Origin: Chrysogorgia sp. JL179-B06
Taxonomy: Eukaryota > Cnidaria > Anthozoa > Scleralcyonacea > Chrysogorgiidae
DNA: 64,000 nucleotides
Direction: 5' to 3'
Assembly: GCA_035772405.1 (NCBI GenBank)
Contig: JAYKKM010000337.1
Location: 2,887,001-2,951,000, forward strand
How positions within the stretch are numbered: the first letter of the stretch is position 1; every line of letters starts with the position of its first letter. A program made the translations under genes and the position numbers. Under the pieces are notes generated by a model that searched no databases, was not told where the DNA came from, and worked only from the letters and a program-made list of their open reading frames with translations. This document shows, one piece after another, positions 9,413 to 20,167 of this stretch.

Positions 9413-12400
9413 CTATGGTGAAGTCACCACATGATCGTCCTTATCACCACAATCACTAGATGCATGTACACTTGATTTTCTATCCAAGTGTGAATTATCA
9501 TTTAACACCAGACACTCCACATTGATATCACCATGAAGATCCTCTGTCCTATCAATAGTCACCCGAAACACAGACACCCCTGCGTATGGTGAATTCCAGT
9601 TCATCCTTCTCCCAGATCGCCGTGGTAAAGGACACCCAAGTTCTGAATAAAAATACCTCAGCATTTCACGAATTAAACCCTTGTGGCTAACCACAAGGAT
9701 GTTAGGTTTCCCAGAATCGTTGTTCTCCAATATAATTGTATCACATATTTCTTGGAAAAAGTTCTCAGCCCTGTGGCGTATGTCATCCAGTGTTTCAAGT
9801 TTATCAAGTAAAGAGTTATTTATATTTTCTAGATTTTGTTTTTCTTGGTTTTCCTCAAGTGATCTCTAAAAAGAATGGAAAATAATAGATTTTAATATTA
9901 AATGAAGCAACAATAAAGATTTGATAAAAGTGTTGTGTAATGTAGAAATACAAATTAAATACTCTAAAAGGTTGGTGTACTGACAAAATAGTGTGTAAGA
10001 GGTTAACGTTTTGAGTGAATGCCCTTCATCAGAGAGAGAATGCCCTTCATCAGAGAGTGAAAAGTCAAGTGAACACCACATTTAATTATCTGACTAAGGC
10101 CTTCACTCAAGATAGATAAATCGTTTATTATAGTTATACAAATTGCTGATTAAATAATTTACTATAACCTTAAAATTATATAAAATTTCAGAAGATTTTA
10201 AGTGATTAAAAAGACTATTTACAAAGAATGACTGCTTGCATAATGAACAATAAAATAATGAGTCCCTAAACCGATTTGTTTTACATTTGGGCACCGTAAA
10301 AGTTCTTTTTGATTGCAGACGATTAGTATAAGAGCTGGCCTTTGGTGGCAATAGTTTTGCAAGCTTATGGTTATTGGATAGAACTTCGCATCTGTCAAAA
10401 AGAGTAGGGATTCCAACTTTCTGAATTGCATCACTATATTTATAACATATGTCTGGAAAGATTGTATGCATAGCCTGCTTCTGGATATGTTCCATCTCAT
10501 CTGAGAGATATTTGGGAGAACATTAAACCTCCTACACACTAAAAATTTCGGCAGTACACCAATCTTTTATAGCATTCAATAAAATTTGGAGTGATAACAA
10601 ATTAGAATAAGTTTGATACCGCACCAAAGGTAGATAGCAAGAACACAAGTAAACACTCAGGAATGAATGATGTCTTGCTCTCCCAAAAATAAGAGAAGGC
10701 AAGCACAGCCTCAGAAAATCACATGGTCAGACCACAGATTCCAGGGATTTTCTACAATTGAAAACATTTGATGGATTAAACAAATACTTCAAGACCGAAG
10801 GTCAGAAAATGAACTTACAGTTTCTTCCAGTCTTGGGTCCTCGTGAATGGTTAACTGTGAACAAGACCTGTTGTGATTTGCAATCACTATTGCCGTCTGC
10901 CAAATAGAAAAAACAAATGAGCATTGAAAAAGCATTGTTCTGTGTAGGCAATACAAATTGGAAACACTAAAAGATTGGTGTATTACCAAATAATATTATA
11001 TTTAACTCAACACAAGAAACCCACCTCTTTTGCTTTGCTTATGTCACTACAATAAATATGAGTGAAGTTTTCACATTGTAATCTCTTTCCTAATAAGTCT
11101 GCTTGGCAGTAGCCTTTACGAGATAATGTGTTCCCTTTACCTCCTAAAAATGATAAATTAAAAGAATAAGGTTAAAAAAAAGGTATTGTAACACATAATA
11201 GGGAACATAAGGAATCTGATCACAACAGAAACCTCAACAATATCTATTAACCCTTTATACCACTGGACCAGTGTACATTCCATGTACTGCAACGCCGGAG
11301 ATCTGCGGCGTGGACTCGAGAAAATGGTTGGCGTGTAGGCATAAGATCGTCAAACTATAAGTGCTTGGTGTACCGGCGCGTACACCAAAAATTTCTGCTT
11401 TATGTTGTTACTTGTTTAGGCATATCAACATTGGTTTCAACCTCGTCCTCAGGGTCTTGCGTGTTTTGAAAATAAGCCGCAAGAAGGCATGTTATTTCCT
11501 CAGTTTTCAAATGCCTCGGCGTGAATGTCACTATCCCCAGACCCTTATTTTTATATTGCGTAATCTTGGCGTTCGGAAGTATTCGGCGTAACTCCGGCAT
11601 ATAGTTTACATGGAATGCACCCAGGAGTGATCAACATCTATCTTCTCCTAATAATATCAATGGTTAACCAAGTATAGAGGTAATGAGAATAAAGGAAATG
11701 ATCACCAAAGATAAACTGACATGTTTTTAAAACAATTCTCCCAACTAGTACTATAAGAAATGATTGGAGACCAATAAGGAGAATTTATATGTTGATACTA
11801 CCAGGTGGGAATTGTAATCTTAATAGGAATATTAAAGCCCAGCAATATATACATAAAAGAGCCATACATAATTATAAAAATATTCAATGAAAAATCTTAA
11901 GTTGCTTCTGCAATATCATCAGAAAAAGAATACAGTCCTCTCAATTTTCGGCGGCAAAAGGCAATCGCCACCGATAATGCTGTCGAAGATGAAAATTATC
12001 GACGGCAATTTTAATGCATCTTCAAATTGTCATTTAGAGACAAAAAAAATTGCTTCCGAACTTGGAAATATCGATGGCAATTTTTTGCCTACGAGGATTT
12101 ATCAAAATTGCGAGGACTGAGAATATAAATAGAGGATATCACACTGTGGTGCAAAGATATGAATTTTATCTTAATGTTTAATCACATGACCTATATCATA
12201 TAGAAAATATGTCACTGCATATTTCTTAGTAAAACACTCCCATCTATAATTATAATAAATTATATTATGTCTCTTTATGTATATTTTGTTGAGCTTTGGT
12301 ATTTAGATCTCTTAAACAATAGAATTTGTTCTCATCTTCAAAAAGTGCCATCAAGCTAAGAACTTGTGACCACACAGCATGTCATTTGAATTCTAGCTGA

Positions 12401-13559
12401 GCGGAAAGCGTGGCCAAGATTCAAATCACTTTCTCTTTAATACCAGACATATTATTTGATTCAAACACGTTGCATAAATTACTGCATGTTCGTATTAAAA
12501 GAATCTCAGTTTAAAGAGTACATTAAATGTTTTAAGCAGCAGTTCCGAAGTCTATAAAAAAATATTTAACCCTATCCTCTTGCAATTAAGTGTTGTTTTA
12601 TCAAGTTCAACCAATATTATCAGCAGATATTAAAAATTTTAAATGTAAATGAAGGGCAGGTGATATTTCAATAATGACATTGACCTTAGCTCTGTGATCA
12701 TGATTATCAAGATATAGTAAGCGTAGTACAGAAGGAAAAAGAAAAGTTAAATTTTAGGAGGAATTCTCGGAAGAACTTAAGTTTTCAAGGAGATGTTTCA
12801 AATTCCATAGTCATCATATATGCCTCCTGTGTGACATCACGTGGACAGAACGTGATCAGGCCAAGCAACATATCGAAAATCGTACGTGCAAGAATATTAA
12901 TTTTCTATTCAATGATTTTTCGTTTTAATCAATGTTCAAAATCCTCCAACATTTGAGGTTACTCGAAGCACTTTTGTAGGGACTATTATACTATACTATC
13001 TAAACAACAACAACAACAACAAAAATATCAAAACGACAAAAGACCCAGATGGCAGATAGATCGAGAGGCGTCGTTCGCTTCTCATATTGTGAAATTATAT
13101 GAATAATATCGAGTACAATCCTAAATACTAACCCTTTTACGAACGCTAATAATAATCCAATAAGTGACTTGGGTTGATACGTTTCAATTTCGCTTGTTCA
13201 TCGAGAAACAGCCAATTTTATATTATGACTCCGTGAACCAGGGTTGGGTAGGCTCCGACATAAACTTTATATATATATATATATAATACATAAAGATCAA
13301 AAGATGCAACCTCCAAGCTAACTTAATAATTCTACCTTAAAAAATATCAATCTACAACTTACCAACTGCCTTAGATATTCTTCGTTTGACATCAGTTGTG
13401 CCACTGCAAATTGCAAAACGTATATATGGTGGTCAACATTGGTGAAATATTATAAAATGCCAAAAATAGACAAGAAAACTATAACTGCTTGAAGAAAATA
13501 ACAATAGGGATATTGTGAATTACTTACTGTCGTACTAATGTTAGTAAAAACGTTGACAT
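9413..13559 (-). CDS. TIGAR: TIGAR-like histidine phosphatase (2-phosphoglycerate mutase family)
   Basis: Five exons on the minus strand: 13559-13528, 13403-13363, 11143-11025, 10896-10819 and 9865-9413. All phases close, giving about 240 residues (human TIGAR is 270). The start MSTFLLTLV leads into the catalytic RHGTTD motif, whose His codon is split by intron 1. Further on come a CSDISKAKETA segment (the usual SSDLxRAxQTA), EDPRLEE, an ETLDDIRHRAENFF helix and the second catalytic histidine in NILVVSHKGLIR. TIGAR acts on fructose-2,6-bisphosphate and 2,3-bisphosphoglycerate and lowers glycolytic flux. The usual ERxxGxxEG segment after DPRL is not found; either an exon was missed in intron 4 or the protein is shortened. 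It is divergent from the membrane-protein gene at 14288. Confidence 0.85.
10103..10540 (-). mobile_element. LINE ORF2 C-terminal fragment
   Basis: In intron 4 of the TIGAR-like gene, same strand. Two overlapping frames encode a recognisable tail of a CR1/L2/jockey-type reverse transcriptase polyprotein: EHIQKQAMHTIFPD, then VGIPTLFDRCEVL, then the typical PKCKTNRFRDS. The frame break near 10495-10540 and the lack of upstream RT domains show a dead 5'-truncated copy. Confidence 0.8.
11260..11625. mobile_element. Inverted-repeat element in TIGAR intron 3
   Basis: The ends contain related inverted sequence: GTACATTCCATGTACTG near 11271 and TACATGGAATGCACCC near 11608, plus GCCGGAG and CTCCGGC further in. 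The interior has open frames on both strands (for example 11600-11400 minus) of unknown nature. It abuts the GATCAGCATC-family repeat at 11637-11793. Confidence 0.4.
11637..11793 (+). repeat. GATCAGCATC-family dispersed repeat
   Basis: Uninterrupted copy of the family seen at 2302-2755, here retaining CAACTAGTACTATAAG across the site where the hAT-like MITE is inserted in the first copy. Confidence 0.85.
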
Positions 13560-14287
13560 CGTAAAATTATCGCAGTTAAAATCGCCGCAACACGCTCCGG
13601 CCAAGAGTATGTTAATTTTGCCGACGACAACACTTCCTTCTTCTTTCCACAGTAATCCTCCAGTTATTTTACTGGGCGCATGCGTGGTTTACTTTGAAAT
13701 GACGTCATCTCCAAATAGAATGTTTCATTTACTTCCGTTGTAAACAATACGTCACTATGCAGAGTATAGTAACTTCTAGTTTATTCAGCCAAGCTACAGT
13801 TCAGCGGAATCCAGGAAACATCCATATGTTTCTAAGATTTTATTTGCTTTACTGAACGTCGCATGGTGTTTGACATCACTACACACGTAAATCGTAATAC
13901 AACTGGTATCTGGTTTTATACGAAAGAGTTGTTCACTAATAAAGTCGGCCATTTCCATTCCGTTCAGTTGCGCGGTAGAAGCTTTCCTTCCTGTATAATT
14001 CGCGCGCGATGACTTGAATCGGCTGAATCGATCATTCGCGTCTCACGATTACTTGAATAACTGAATCCGTCGATCGCTCAATTGAAATATTTAGTCGATC
14101 ACTCAATCAATAGTCGATCACACACAATCTATAAAGTGTCAAATATCGCGCGCTCACGATGTCTGTTGTTGGCGGGAGCGGAAATAAGACACTATCATAC
14201 ACATGACCTTTGAATGCGACATCACATGTTTTTATTGTTGCTTTATTTTTTCCGCATATTGTGCCTTTTTAATTTTTCTTGCTTGTT
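13560..14287. promoter_or_regulatory. Divergent promoter, TIGAR-like / membrane protein
   Basis: 728 bp separate two start codons pointing away from each other. The segment is locally richer in CpG (GCGCGCGATG near 14002, ATCGCGCGCTC near 14147) and has several CGATCA repeats between 14030 and 14120. No TATA box is placed convincingly. Confidence 0.5.
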
Positions 14288-17200
14288 ATGAATTATTCTA
14301 ACACTGCTGAGTCGAGCTGCTCAGTTAACGCCAGTGAAGATGATATGTGCAACAATTGTCGCAGGCCTTCGTCGCACATTGACAAACCATTTGACAAGGT
14401 GACAGTTACTGTGCTAGGAGAGGTAAGCTTTTGTCTGCTTTTCGTTATGGATATTACTGTTCTATATCAACTTCGTTTGTTTACGGCGCGTTGAAACTAT
14501 ATTTGCATTGAACGCTGTAAATAAAATCTTACAGATTTTCAATAAAAACAGATGCATGCTAGATCTGATGATTGTGATGTCTGATGATCGAGTATTAGAG
14601 ATTCATGATTTGTTTCTTTACAATTTAATATAATACGTTTAACGCGAAGACGACGTATTTGTTAATACTATATTGAAAACTGTATCTCTTAAGGACTTTC
14701 TTTCTTTATTCCGCCGGTTGCGTCGTGAATGATTTTAAATAGAAATTGTGTGACATGTCTGTGATAACCGGAAGTGGGTGTGATATCCAAGAATTATAAC
14801 AAAATTCCCAGTTGTTATTCTAGGAGCTGTATTAATTTGAGCATAACAGCTAACAGTAAAGCACTCTGGCACTGCATCTGCATGACATACAATAGTAAAT
14901 TCCTTATTGTATTATACTATAGCCATCAACGATCTGTTAGTTTTTCTTTGTATGATAAAGCACACTGTGTGGATGGTTACAGGTGTAAACCTGTGTGTTT
15001 CCAAGTTTTCTAGCAGTTGTTTAGTTGCTTGGATTCAGGTTAATTCCAGTGATTTACTTACTACTTAAAGCCTGTAATTAGTTTAGTATACATATAACTC
15101 TGTAATGCATATTTGCACAATATAAATGATTAAATTATTATTATGATCCACAGCATCACACCTTAAGTAGTTTTTAAGTCAGCACTTAAGACTTTTCTTT
15201 TTTTAAATTAATAGTTTTTTGTTCGTAGTGGTAATATATGTAGTAGGCTTTATCTTATAATGAAACTGTAATTAGTTTTATAAGTAAAATTAAGAATATT
15301 TGTTGTAAGAGCATTGAGACTATTGTATAATGCTCCTAATATGTCTTTTATTATTATTATTATGGTTATTTTTCATTCATCATTTAGACACGAACATTGG
15401 CTGGTCTCCAACGAACCGAGTGGATCTTTTTAATACTTTCTGTATCATGTATATTAACCATAATTGGCCTAACCATTGAAAGGTTAACAACTTTACAAAA
15501 AGATTCATCAGATTATCTCTTTGCAATATTATTACTCATCAATGCAGGTAAAATAATTAAAACCATTGCATAGTGTAACATATCTTGCAACGGCAGAAAT
15601 TGTTGCAACAAAAGTTGCTGCAATCGTTGGAGAAAGTAGAATCGAGTTCTACTTTATGCAATGATTGCAGCAACGTTTTTCAGCTTTGCAAAATGTAACA
15701 CCACCATCTGCAACTTGTCTTGCTGGATGGGACGGCAGCTCAAGGCCTTTAAAAAATAAGGTCTTAGTGAGTAAGCATTAACTTTCATAAGTCTTGTATC
15801 AATTGCAATTGTTGACAGATGTTTACAACACTAATGTGTGAAACATGAAAAAAAGATAGCTTTATGTATGTGTTACCATAACGATCGAAAATTATCTATA
15901 TAGGCCCTAGTGTCTCTGCCAGCTCCAGGCCCAACATATCCTTAATCTATAGCTCTGACAAAATGTGTGCCTAGTGTAAAACCCTATTTTTATGCAAATG
16001 CAAGAACTGTAGATTGAGCTATTGCACGACAAGTTGCATTCATAGTGTAACAATGCCTTTAGAAGGAATTTTTTTTTGATAATATTGTGCTTTTTAATCT
16101 TGCCAGGCTTTTGTCTATTCTATGCTGTTCATGGTGTTTTAAGAGAAAGAGAATATGAACTTTATTGCCTCATTGTTGCCATCCTTTTTGTGTCTGTTTA
16201 TGTAATTGTCAATTATGTATTACTGACAACTTCTTCAAGTATTATTAAAAAGGTATGGGATAGCAGTAGTTTGCATACAGTAACTGTGTCAGCAGTTAGT
16301 GCATTTTTTTTTGTATACCTCAAGAATGGTAATTGGAAATACTGAATAATGTCTATTATTTTAGATTCGTATCATTCTTGTTGTTGTTTTCGTGCCATTT
16401 ATCATTGGTTTTGCATGGGTAGTTGGGCAAGGTTTTGGTTATTTGGAGTTCAGAACTGTAGGTGCTGGGACAGAAGTACAAGGTAAGTTTGACAAATCAA
16501 TATCAAACATACATGAGTAGAGAGAATGAGATGATGATGAAATGGAATGTCAAAAATGCTAAAAAGTAACTTTATTATTATTATAAATATAATTGCAGTA
16601 TTGTTTAATATTCTGTACTAAAGTAAATGGTTTGAACTTGATCGTTCAAGTTGTTATAGTCTTGAGAAAGACTATTGTTGGTGACTGACGTTTTCGACAA
16701 CCTCAGCGGCAGTCATCTTCAGAGTGAAATCTGAGGCCGTCGAAACATCAGTCACCAACAATAGTCTTTCTCAATACTACAACAACCTGGATGATCAACT
16801 TCACACATCTATTATTTACTAACTCCTTTGATTTTAGCAATGTACCGAGCTGCCATTAGATTTTCAGGATTACTCAAATTTGACTTTCAACTTGTGGTGA
16901 GTACTGCATACATGTCTTCAGTTGAGTAATTTCTAAGACATAACTTACAGTAGATTTATTTTCTTTCATTTCATCTTTTACAGGTAATCCTGATTACTCT
17001 TACAATTGTAAAATGCAATGATGTATCATATTTTGCAAAGTGTACTATAGCAACTGGTATTCCATTACAATTGTTGGCAGCTCTGATAGGATGGATTTCA
17101 GTAAGCCTTTTGAGATTACATGAATATTAATCAATATTATTAAACATAGTATAGAATATAACTTTTTTAAAGTTGATAAGAGCCAGCTGATTCTCAGACG

Positions 17201-18154
17201 GAGTTGAGGCATCCAGCCCTGATGAGAGAGGGGGTTATAACCGGGACAACTGCACCAAGGCCTAGGCCAAATAAGCGGCCTGAAACTGTATCCGTCATGC
17301 AAATCCTACACACATAGAATGAAGCTTCTACAGTATAACCACTATGCTGGCTAATTTGCTTTCTAATCTCTATTGTTTTCTGATGATGTCTGATGACAGA
17401 ATGTTAATTGTTTGATTACTATAGATGAGGACTGAACAGTTGGTGCTAGTTTGGCTCATTCTACCATTATATATTGCTGAGCCTGTCTATATTGCTGTCA
17501 GAATATCACAGGTATGTGTTGTTTACTAATATCCAAGTACTAACCCCATCCAACAAGGCTTAACTTCAAACCTCAGTGGTGAGGGGCAATGCGCTTACCT
17601 CAGTACTTCCCACGTGCCACCCATGTCCCCACGTATCACCCGTGCTCACTTATCAGTAAAAAATTAATTCATTACAATTGATATATATAGATACACAGTT
17701 TTTAAAGTGAATTTTAAAATTTAGATGTTGTTTTTAGTTTTGCTGAAAGATGGCACCATTATACTTCAAAAGATATGGCCAAGTCAACATATTCTTTCAT
17801 TGCAATAGGTACAGTATATACTGAACCAATAGCAACTTGTATGGTAATATATGTTTGATACAGGGATTAGATATTACTGCTCAATTTCTCATTACTTTGT
17901 AGCTGTCTGTGCAATTATCATACGAGTCTTACTGATGCGTGCATTGTATGTTGTGGTCAAGAATTTTGGTAGAGGACTGAAATATAAAGGTAGGTGGTAT
18001 AGGAAATGCTTGGTGCAATTATGCAGCAGACTTTCATTATCATTTTTCATTAGTTTTCCAGTTACCCATAAATGAAAATGATGCTCCAGCACTGGCAAGG
18101 AAGAGAAATATCAAGACATGCTGTGGCATTGTTTGTTGTGGACCAATTGGCTAA
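14288..18154 (+). CDS. Unidentified multi-pass membrane protein
   Basis: Nine exons: 14288-14422, 15388-15547, 16107-16252, 16365-16482, 16838-16896, 16984-17100, 17425-17515, 17864-17989 and 18054-18154, giving about 350 residues. After a hydrophilic, Cys-containing N-terminus there are about seven or eight hydrophobic segments, among them WIFLILSVSCILTIIGLTI, CLIVAILFVSVYVIVNYVLL, IRIILVVVFVPFIIGFAW and LVLVWLILPLYI. The end is basic and Cys-rich (KTCCGIVCCGPIG), a possible palmitoylation or zinc site. I do not recognise the family. To keep frame into exon 8 the model needs the weaker donor at 17516 (GTGTTG), not the better-looking GTATGTG at 17512; using the latter gives an early stop. Divergent partner: the TIGAR-like gene. 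Confidence 0.75.
15295..15365 (+). repeat. Single copy of the window-start repeat, in intron 1
   Basis: TTGTTGTAAGAGCATTGAGA, then ATAATGCTCC, then TTATTATTATTATTATGG, matching the unit of the 1-345 array. Confidence 0.7.
16638..16813. repeat. Palindromic dispersed repeat in intron 4
   Basis: Two ~75-bp arms are nearly perfect inverted copies of each other (AGTCTTGAGAAAGACTATTG ... CAATAGTCTTTCTCAATACT) with a very short spacer, so the transcript could fold into a long hairpin. The same arm occurs once at 21783-21895 and as another inverted pair at 32106-32345. The arms contain GAAGATGACTGCCGCTGAGG and GTCGAAAC words reminiscent of PLE termini. Confidence 0.7.
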
Positions 18155-20167
18155 CACATACACATTGAAAGATTATGTACTTTTAATTGTTAATTTTTCA
18201 AGTTGCTGGTGAGAATTTAAAATATTTTTAATTTCAGTGTTTTTTAAAAAAAATTTTAAAAACTTTAAAATTTCTAGTTTTTATTTAATATTTAACCAGG
18301 TGCCTACTGCTGAAGCAATTTTCAGTAGGGTCCTGTTTTTCTTTTTTTTTAATTAGATTTAAAATTCTTGTTTGGTTGTGGCAGTTTATCATGTGATACT
18401 TACTGTACAAGCATAACAATATCACAGGCTATATTGAATAAGATGTCAATCTAATATTCTTATCTGTACCAACTGGACTTTGTGATAAATATGAATTTTT
18501 ATATTATATTATTATTTTAATATTATGTTTGGACGCATTTTCCTGGAAAGCAACATAATGCACGCTGATTGGATTCTGGCCGGCCGTTGTACGATATTTG
18601 TTCCCGGGGAATGCGCCCTGTTTTGGCGGGAAAATTTCCTTGGGTTTTTGAAAAGGGAAAAATCGCGAACAATATGGTATTTGCTTTACATAAATATTAT
18701 ATATTGACCTATATTGTAAAACTTCGGGAAATGAATACCTCACATCGATTTGAAAAGTACTTCACTACAGAGCAAAGCTAAAGTGACCCTGTCAAACACA
18801 GTCTCCGGCTAAAAGGCGAAGTCAACAAACTCCGCAAAGTGTACGAAAAGTTCAAAACACCGGTACCAAGCAAAAACCATACGATAAATTTCTTATTTAT
18901 AGCTTCCTCGGAAATGTATTTTTCTTCAGTACTTTTGGACAAAACTTTTTGCAGTTCGTTTGCTCGGAAACCTGAGACATAACCGGCAAATAAAAATGCC
19001 TTTTCACGCAAACGACTTGCGGCGTTTTTCAGTGTTTACCGGATATATGTTTTTCGAAAAACTCACTAGAAACAACTGCTCTAACGTATTAATACATGAA
19101 GAACAACGTTTTAGACAAATGCACTTACAATTTGCGCCGTTGTTCAGGGACTTGTCCAAGTTTCTTCATCTTTGCACTTTGTCTTTTGTAGAATATCAAC
19201 ATTCGTTCGCAGGCTATTTGGCTCGCAGTATTTTCGCGCCTTTTTAAAGTCTGTTTTTTATGTTATAAAATAAATATTATAGGGTGTTTTTTATGTTCAG
19301 TATTGCGATATATTACACTTAATCTCCAGATATTTGTAGCCCTGAGTCCAGGCATAAGTTTTTTAGCTACTCAATTATGAAAACTGAAGGGAATTAAGAT
19401 GTGGGAATATTATACACTTGTCACTGGAAACCCCTACCCCACCCCAGGGAAGTATGGGAGATTAGACTTCTCAAGAAACAAACATAAGAAAATGCCCCAC
19501 CTATAGGGGCAAACAATACTGACTAAACATCCTAAACCCCCACCTACAAGGCATGTATATTATATAGATTTAAAGACTCATCTTTGACCCCTTTGGAGTT
19601 AGTCTGCCGTGCGATAGGAGACTGCGCAGCCTCTTGCCCGCACCCTACTTCGGAGTGGACATCCACCATTTTAAGCTTGACCAGTCATGTGGTCGAGATT
19701 CGTCCCAGTCTCTCTCGTTATTTGAGATTGACACCATCCCATGGGGCACATATGATAATCTAAACCCCACTCATCCCCCACCTATGCCCCATATACTTCC
19801 CCGAGGTGGGGGGGGTGGGAAGTTTCCAGTGACAAGTGCATTATACACATTTGGTCACACTTTTTTGTGTTGTAATTATACAGTTTTTCACTTTTTCAAC
19901 TTCAAAGTTAATTACAAATTGCTAGAAAATTACAATTATATACAAAATTACTAAATAAAAATTCTACATTGGTTAAATACAGCATCTTAAATACAGCTCT
20001 TATGAACTTGTTGTGGTTAGGCCATAATTATGGTCATAAAAAGTTATAAACAGTAGTTATAAAGTTTTTGATTTCTTACAATAGTTATTGCCTGATAATT
20101 ACTGTAAAACTGACAACCAAAGTTATACAAAACTATTGAATAAGTTCCTACTAAGAGCATTCATAAT
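18155..20167. other. Intergenic DNA with a MITE at 19411-19845
   Basis: No gene is confirmed. 19411-19845 has inverted ends (TATACACTTGTCACTGGAAA and TTTCCAGTGACAAGTGCATT) and C/G-rich sub-terminal parts, so it is probably a MITE. From 18540 to 19250 there are short, GC-richer open frames on both strands. On the minus strand, a start-like ATGAAGAAACTTGGACAAG near 19168 is followed by a GTAAGT donor, and a coding-looking block lies at 18960-18860, but their phases do not join, so no gene is called. Confidence 0.5.

Noticed and set aside
13363..13410. TIGAR homologue with a destroyed RHG motif (reading ICSGTT)
   Set aside because: That reading ignores the splice junction. Joining exon 1 (13559-13528) restores CA|T, the catalytic His of RHGTTD.
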